Notes under the pieces: generated by a model
Told to the model about the DNA's origin: nothing
Databases searched by the model: none
What the model saw: only the letters and a program-made list of their open reading frames with translations
Part shown: in pieces, positions 16,646 through 20,296 of the stretch
Numbering within the stretch: position 1 is the first letter of the stretch
Layout of the letters: each line of letters begins with the position of its first letter
Position numbers and translations under genes: made by a program
Virus record (IMG/VR): IMGVR_UViG_3300033182_000397
Span: 1-20,296 of that record
DNA: 20,296 bases
Strand: one strand, 5' to 3'
DNA from: a virus

Positions 16646-17551
16646 ATGGCAACAGTAACAGCAACAGAACTTTCACTTGATGAAACATTTGAGAGCTGGA
16701 AAGAACAGTTTAATGTTCTCAGATCAGATGTCCAATCAGTTACTCTTGCATCATTAGGTTTCTCTGACGGTGTTGTTTTTGAAGGTGCGACGGATGATGC
16801 TTTCGAAACCACTCTTCAAGTTGTTGACCCAACAGCAGATAGAACTGTTTTGTTACCTGATGCAAGTACTACACTAATCGGTGCATCAACAACAGATACA
16901 CTCACAAACAAAACAATCAGTGGTGCATCTAACACTCTAAGTAATATCGGCAACTCGGCATTAACTAATTCTACAATTACAGTTGCTGGTGATACAGGTT
17001 CTAATGCAGTTGATTTGGGCGACACATTAACTGTACAAGGTACATCAAACGAGATTGAAACATCTGTTTCTGGTGATACAATCACAATCGGACTACCCAA
17101 CGATGTTACAATCACAGGTAATCTCACAGTCAATGGTTCAACAGTAACAAACAGTGCAACGAACACAACGATTGAAGATGTCCTCATTGAACTTGGAACA
17201 GGCACTTCGTCTGCATCCAGTGATGCTGGTATCGTAATTGAACGTGGTTCTACAGGAGACAATGTATTCCTTGGTTGGGACGAAAGTGCAGACCAAGTTA
17301 TCTTTGGTACAACAACTGCAACTGGTGCATCAACAGGTAACTTGACAATTACGCCTGGATCAACTAGAGTAGGTGGATTAATTGTTGATGACAGTGGTAC
17401 GATTGGTCCTGCAACCACAACAAATGCTTTGACGTTTGCATCAAATGGTAATGCAACGTTTACAGGAACAATTGCCGCGACAGCAACAGCAACTCTATTA
17501 ATTAAGAACTCTTCTGGGACAACATTAAAAACAATTAATGGAATAGGTTAA
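16646..17551 (+). CDS. Beta-repeat virion structural protein, fibre-like
   Basis: This 301-residue protein has a short N-terminal helical stretch (LDETFESWKEQFNVLRSDVQ, residues 11-30) and then almost only Ser/Thr/Gly/Asn-rich beta repeats. The segment FEGATDDAFETTLQVVDPTA (45-64), continued by DRTVLLPDAST, and later TLTNKTISG and LTVNGSTVTNSATN are patterns I know from tail-fibre and virion proteins of marine cyanophages and pelagiphages. Near the C-terminus GTIGPATTTNALTFASNG repeats a unit found in the fibre-like protein at 6450-7904. The gene directly abuts the previous one and overlaps the next by one base. A structural role on the tail or capsid surface is likely; which part is not known. 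Confidence 0.78.
   Translation: MATVTATELSLDETFESWKEQFNVLRSDVQSVTLASLGFSDGVVFEGATDDAFETTLQVVDPTADRTVLLPDASTTLIGASTTDTLTNKTISGASNTLSNIGNSALTNSTITVAGDTGSNAVDLGDTLTVQGTSNEIETSVSGDTITIGLPNDVTITGNLTVNGSTVTNSATNTTIEDVLIELGTGTSSASSDAGIVIERGSTGDNVFLGWDESADQVIFGTTTATGASTGNLTITPGSTRVGGLIVDDSGTIGPATTTNALTFASNGNATFTGTIAATATATLLIKNSSGTTLKTINGIG
17396..17470 (+). repeat. GTIGP beta-repeat unit, related to the pair at 6822-6989
   Basis: Residues 251-275 (GTIGPATTTNALTFASNG, then NATFTGT) match the two units in the fibre-like protein about 10 kb upstream. Confidence 0.7.
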
Positions 17552-18516
17552 TGACTGTAAGAACACCAATATATTATGATGGGACAGACATTGTTGAAAT
17601 GAATGCCACTCAGATTAATGAGTGGAAACAATACATCGCGTATCTATACGGCACAGACCCATCTGTAACGGTAAGTGTTGTTGCTTCATCTGGTACTTTA
17701 TCCCCAACAATGGAAGACACCAGACTACAGGCTGGTGCAGCAATAACTGGTGAAGTATCTGCATTTCCATCAGAAGCAACAACAGATGAACCTTCACAGG
17801 TAACTGTTAACTACGACAAGGTTACAGGACCAACATATAACACTGCACTCAGTGCAACTGCTGATACAAATAATGTTGCATTCCCCGCATACTATGATGG
17901 TAATGATATTGTTGCAATGTCTCTTACAGATTATCTAGATACCTTTATCTATGCAACTCTAACTGGAATGGTTTCTTCTAGTGAGAGTGCGTATACCAAC
18001 GGAACATATACAATCTCTACCTCTGCATCAGTTGCAAACTATACGGAAGTATCTGGTTCGTCTACTCCAATCTTTATTGACACACGGGCAGATACAACTT
18101 TGTATACTGCTGCTGGTATTCCAGAAACGGTTGACCAACCCACTACTGTCACGAGTTATTATCTACAGAGACGTAGTGATGCAAGGTCTTTTCCGTCACA
18201 GGCACTTCTTCTTGTAGACACAAGTGGTAATTTAAATCAGGTTGATCTGACTTCTGATACGAGTTCTTTTAATGCAATTCTAAAGAATGATATTCGTCAC
18301 TATGCGGCCGAAGATACCGCAGGGAATAAATTATCATACAACATTGATGGAACTGGTAATTCCAGAGGTTCTGCTATGGTTGATACAAGACTTACTGGTG
18401 GTTCTGGTAATTACCAAACTTATCAGGCAGGACTTGATGATTATCGGGCACAGGAATTTCCAGATGGTTCACCAACTACCATCTCAACATACACCTTCAA
18501 GATTACACAGGTATAA
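17551..18516 (+). CDS. Virion structural protein with duplicated YYDG motif
   Basis: This 321-residue protein opens with TPIYYDGTDIVEMNATQINE and repeats the idea at residues 112-126 (PAYYDGNDIVAMSLT), pointing to an ancient internal duplication. The rest is Ser/Thr-rich beta sequence with YYLQRRSDARSFPS and AGLDDYRAQEFPDGSP towards the end. I recall T4-like cyanophage structural proteins that begin in a similar way (PxYYDG followed by a helix and SVTxSVVxSSG). Here the match includes PSVTVSVVASSGTL. It overlaps the preceding gene by one base (TAATG) and is the last gene of the compact structural run. The exact virion location is not known. Confidence 0.78.
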   Translation: MTVRTPIYYDGTDIVEMNATQINEWKQYIAYLYGTDPSVTVSVVASSGTLSPTMEDTRLQAGAAITGEVSAFPSEATTDEPSQVTVNYDKVTGPTYNTALSATADTNNVAFPAYYDGNDIVAMSLTDYLDTFIYATLTGMVSSSESAYTNGTYTISTSASVANYTEVSGSSTPIFIDTRADTTLYTAAGIPETVDQPTTVTSYYLQRRSDARSFPSQALLLVDTSGNLNQVDLTSDTSSFNAILKNDIRHYAAEDTAGNKLSYNIDGTGNSRGSAMVDTRLTGGSGNYQTYQAGLDDYRAQEFPDGSPTTISTYTFKITQV

Positions 18517-18520
18517 GGAA
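18515..18520 (+). promoter_or_regulatory. Ribosome binding site AAGGAA
   Basis: AAGGAA overlaps the stop of the structural gene and lies 7 bases before the ATG at 18528. It supports that start and continued translation of the same transcript. Confidence 0.65.
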
Positions 18521-18527
18521 TACTAAA

Positions 18528-19088
18528 ATGGCATATATTTGGACAGATAAAATTGCGGATGTTACTTACACAAATCCAGCGTTGGATACTGTAAAGATTC
18601 TCTGGAAAGATGATATGAACGTCTATCGTGAGCACTACCTTAAGGTGGATGAAGAAGATGAACAGTTCATGGCTCTTCTTGGTGAGACATCTTATGAGGA
18701 TATTGAACTTCGTACTAAGGCTGCAAATAATATTATTCGTCAGGAATTTAAGGATGCATTTGATCGTTATGCAGAGCGCACTGGTATATATACTGGTAGT
18801 GGTCCATTAGAAAATAATACAGGATTTTTTAGGTTCTTTAGTAATTTTGATCCTGAGAATGCAGAAGACAAAGAGAGGTTGTTTGCATTAAAACTTAGTA
18901 TTTTTGAAAAAGATGAAGTGAAAGATTCTGAAGTAAATGAAAAAACAAAGAGTACAAAGACTGCAATCAGGAAGGCAAAAAACCCAATTGAAATTCTTGC
19001 ACTTTATCAACTTTTTAGAAATGAAGATGCAGAGATTCATAAAGACGAAGAGGGTAACATCACAGGAGTATTCGTTCCCTTTACATGA
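18528..19088 (+). CDS. Acidic protein of unknown function
   Basis: This 186-residue protein is rich in Glu, Asp and Lys and is mostly helical in character, unlike the Ser/Thr beta proteins before it. Segments include MAYIWTDKIADVTYTN at the start, YLKVDEEDEQFMALLGETSY (about residues 37-56), and KAKNPIEILALYQLFRNEDA (about 149-168). No signal peptide, membrane segment or known domain is visible. It starts after a clear AAGGAA site 11 bases beyond the structural gene's stop and overlaps the carbamoyltransferase-like gene by 4 bases (ATGA), so these two are probably co-translated. I do not recognise the family. An assembly or scaffold-type role near the tail genes, or a partner of the downstream genes, would both be guesses. 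Confidence 0.75.
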   Translation: MAYIWTDKIADVTYTNPALDTVKILWKDDMNVYREHYLKVDEEDEQFMALLGETSYEDIELRTKAANNIIRQEFKDAFDRYAERTGIYTGSGPLENNTGFFRFFSNFDPENAEDKERLFALKLSIFEKDEVKDSEVNEKTKSTKTAIRKAKNPIEILALYQLFRNEDAEIHKDEEGNITGVFVPFT

Positions 19089-19429
19089 TTATAGGTATAT
19101 CAGAAGGTTTTCATGATGCTGCTATTTGTGTCCTAGACGATAACAAGATTGTTTTTGCATCTCACGCAGAGAGACACAGTAGAAAAAAAGGTGACAAATA
19201 CCTTCACTGGTATCAACTGTCAAAGATACGAGATAATCGTGACGCAATAGTTGCATACTATGAGAAATCATTTTCTAAAAATCTAAGACGACTCTACGCT
19301 GGACAGAAGTGGAAGAAACCTCGCATTAGATATGATGTGAGTTTTCGTCATCATGAGTCCCATGCTGCAGCAGGACACACATTAATTGCAGAGAGATTAT
19401 ATGATGAGTATCAGAAGATTTATCTATAG
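19085..19429 (+). CDS. Truncated carbamoyltransferase N-terminus (NodU/CmcH-like)
   Basis: The 114 residues match only the start of the O-carbamoyltransferase family (NodU, CmcH, TobZ). MIIGISEGFHDAAICVLDDN fits the ASKHA-type phosphate-binding opening, ASHAERHSRKKGD fits the ERxxRxK region, and FRHHESHAAAG (His89, His90, His93) is the metal-binding His motif shared with Kae1/TsaD-like domains. Family members are usually around 500-600 residues. This frame ends at TAG soon after the His motif, and neither other forward frame continues the protein. The catalytic remainder is therefore missing, and the gene is probably a remnant or a small stand-alone domain. The family transfers carbamoyl groups to sugars or hydroxyls, and marine phages are known to carry full copies. 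It overlaps the upstream gene by 4 bases. Confidence 0.72.
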   Translation: MIIGISEGFHDAAICVLDDNKIVFASHAERHSRKKGDKYLHWYQLSKIRDNRDAIVAYYEKSFSKNLRRLYAGQKWKKPRIRYDVSFRHHESHAAAGHTLIAERLYDEYQKIYL

Positions 19430-19488
19430 AGCACGTCTTTTTTTAAGCACCCTTAGAAACCATAAACCTAAAAGAAATAAATTCATCT

Positions 19489-20296
19489 ATGAAGAAGAAG
19501 ATTGAAGATTATCCTTGGTTCTGCCCGCAACCCTTCATGAACATTGTCACAGATGTTTTTGGGAAGATAAAACCGTGTTGTGTTATCAAGGGTAACAACA
19601 AGTGGGATAGAAATCAAACAATTGAAGAATATTCTAAATCAGATATGCTTCAACAGTTTCGTAAGGAGATGTTGGAGGGTGGTGGTCCATTAGTTGAATC
19701 CAACTGTGAGATTTGTATCGAACAAGAAAAACATTCACCAGAGAGCCACCGCAGAACATATAACAAATACTTAGAGTATAATAAACCGGAACTCAAGGAA
19801 GAACTGGAAGAGTATCTTGAAACAGATATGGATACTCCTTTTGTTCGTACTATGGAATGGCTTGCTCCAACCAACTTCTGTAATCTTCGTTGTCATATGT
19901 GTGGGCCGGGTAATTCATCTAGTATTGCCAGAGAGAACCAACACATAGGACATCCTAACATTGGACCTTTGGGTAACCATATCCTATACAAGAACGATGA
20001 GAAAGCAGAGAGTTTCATACAGGAGTGTGATGATTTTGTAATTGACAATCTCGTAGAACTTAAACTAACTGGTGGTGAGACAGTTGCTATTAAGTATAAT
20101 TATGATTTGATGAAACGTATCGTTGACCGTGGTCTAGCAAAGGACATGGACCTGAGAATTACCACTAATGGTACACTCACTCCTAAGTTTGATGGTAAGG
20201 ATATCTTTGACTATATCCCAGAGTTCAAGGAGTGCCTAATCAATATTTCTATTGAGGGGTGGGACAAACGTAATGAGTATATTCGATATCCGTCTA
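19489..20296 (+). CDS. Radical SAM protein with N-terminal twitch/SPASM-like domain, cut by the right edge
   Basis: The frame starts at an ATG at 19489 and stays open for 269 codons to the window end. Residues 10-31 (WFCPQPFMN..., GKIKPCCVIKG) and CEIC at 73-76 form a twitch/SPASM-like auxiliary iron-sulfur cysteine set (Cys12, 30, 31, 73, 76). The radical SAM core follows with CNLRCHMCG, giving the CxxxCxxC cluster ligands Cys131, Cys135 and Cys138, and TGGET at 194-198, a variant of the GGEP motif. LRITTNGT and LINISIEGWD are later core strands. The N-terminal position of the twitch part is the arrangement NCBI names N-twitch radical SAM. The substrate is unknown; peptide or sugar modification is possible. 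No strong ribosome binding site is seen, and the C-terminus is missing. Confidence 0.88.
   Translation, partial: MKKKIEDYPWFCPQPFMNIVTDVFGKIKPCCVIKGNNKWDRNQTIEEYSKSDMLQQFRKEMLEGGGPLVESNCEICIEQEKHSPESHRRTYNKYLEYNKPELKEELEEYLETDMDTPFVRTMEWLAPTNFCNLRCHMCGPGNSSSIARENQHIGHPNIGPLGNHILYKNDEKAESFIQECDDFVIDNLVELKLTGGETVAIKYNYDLMKRIVDRGLAKDMDLRITTNGTLTPKFDGKDIFDYIPEFKECLINISIEGWDKRNEYIRYPS

Noticed and set aside
16816-17418. A 200-codon open frame on the minus strand
   Set aside because: It lies fully inside a well-placed + strand structural gene, its product is Val/Ser/Pro-rich in the way expected from the reverse of Thr/Ala/Gly/Asn repeats, and all other genes are on the + strand.
19430-19488. A rho-independent terminator at the T-run near 19437-19444
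   Set aside because: I could not find a convincing GC stem directly before the T-run. The 59-base gap has no clear promoter or hairpin.
19380-19488. A frameshift that would restore the rest of the carbamoyltransferase
   Set aside because: Both other forward frames hit stops soon after the His motif, and the next 59 bases encode nothing like the family, so truncation fits better than a frameshift.

Overview
The window reads as the late structural region of a T4-like (tevenvirus-type) marine myovirus. It is AT-rich, every gene is on the + strand, genes abut or overlap by 1-8 bases, and three copies of the T4-type late promoter motif TATAAATA stand directly before genes. The baseplate proteins gp25, gp6 and gp8 are recognisable from sequence. 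Several other proteins (a DUF4815-type giant protein, beta-repeat fibre-like proteins, small basic proteins) resemble those of T4-like cyanophages and pelagiphages. I cannot decide between a cyanobacterial and a SAR11-type host from this window.

Layout. 1-690: the tail of an unidentified gene and two small tightly coupled genes of unknown function. 692-6415: late promoter, then gp25, gp6 and a 1111-residue protein in the gp7 position. 6421-7904: late promoter and a fibre-like gene inserted between the gp7-position gene and gp8. 7919-18516: late promoter, then gp8, a 2323-residue DUF4815-type baseplate/tail protein, a small coiled-coil protein, a second fibre-like protein and a further structural protein. 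18528-20296: an unknown acidic protein, a short piece matching only the N-terminus of an O-carbamoyltransferase, and the start of a radical SAM enzyme with an N-terminal twitch/SPASM-like cysteine set, which runs off the right edge.

The structural genes would together build the outer baseplate (wedge gp25-gp6-gp7-position-gp8) and the host-contact parts attached to it. The last three genes look like accessory genes.

The most notable item is a complete 146-residue Hint (intein-like) domain inside the 2323-residue protein at 14098-14535. It has Cys at its first position, a TxxH block B and a terminal His-Asn, but the next residue is Arg rather than Cys, Ser or Thr. It therefore looks like a bacterial-intein-like element that could cleave the protein rather than a standard splicing intein. 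Other points of interest are a Gly/Thr-rich motif shared by three baseplate proteins, an LE(S/D)G repeat in the gp7-position protein, a near-duplicated promoter-leader flanking the fibre gene, and the truncated carbamoyltransferase.
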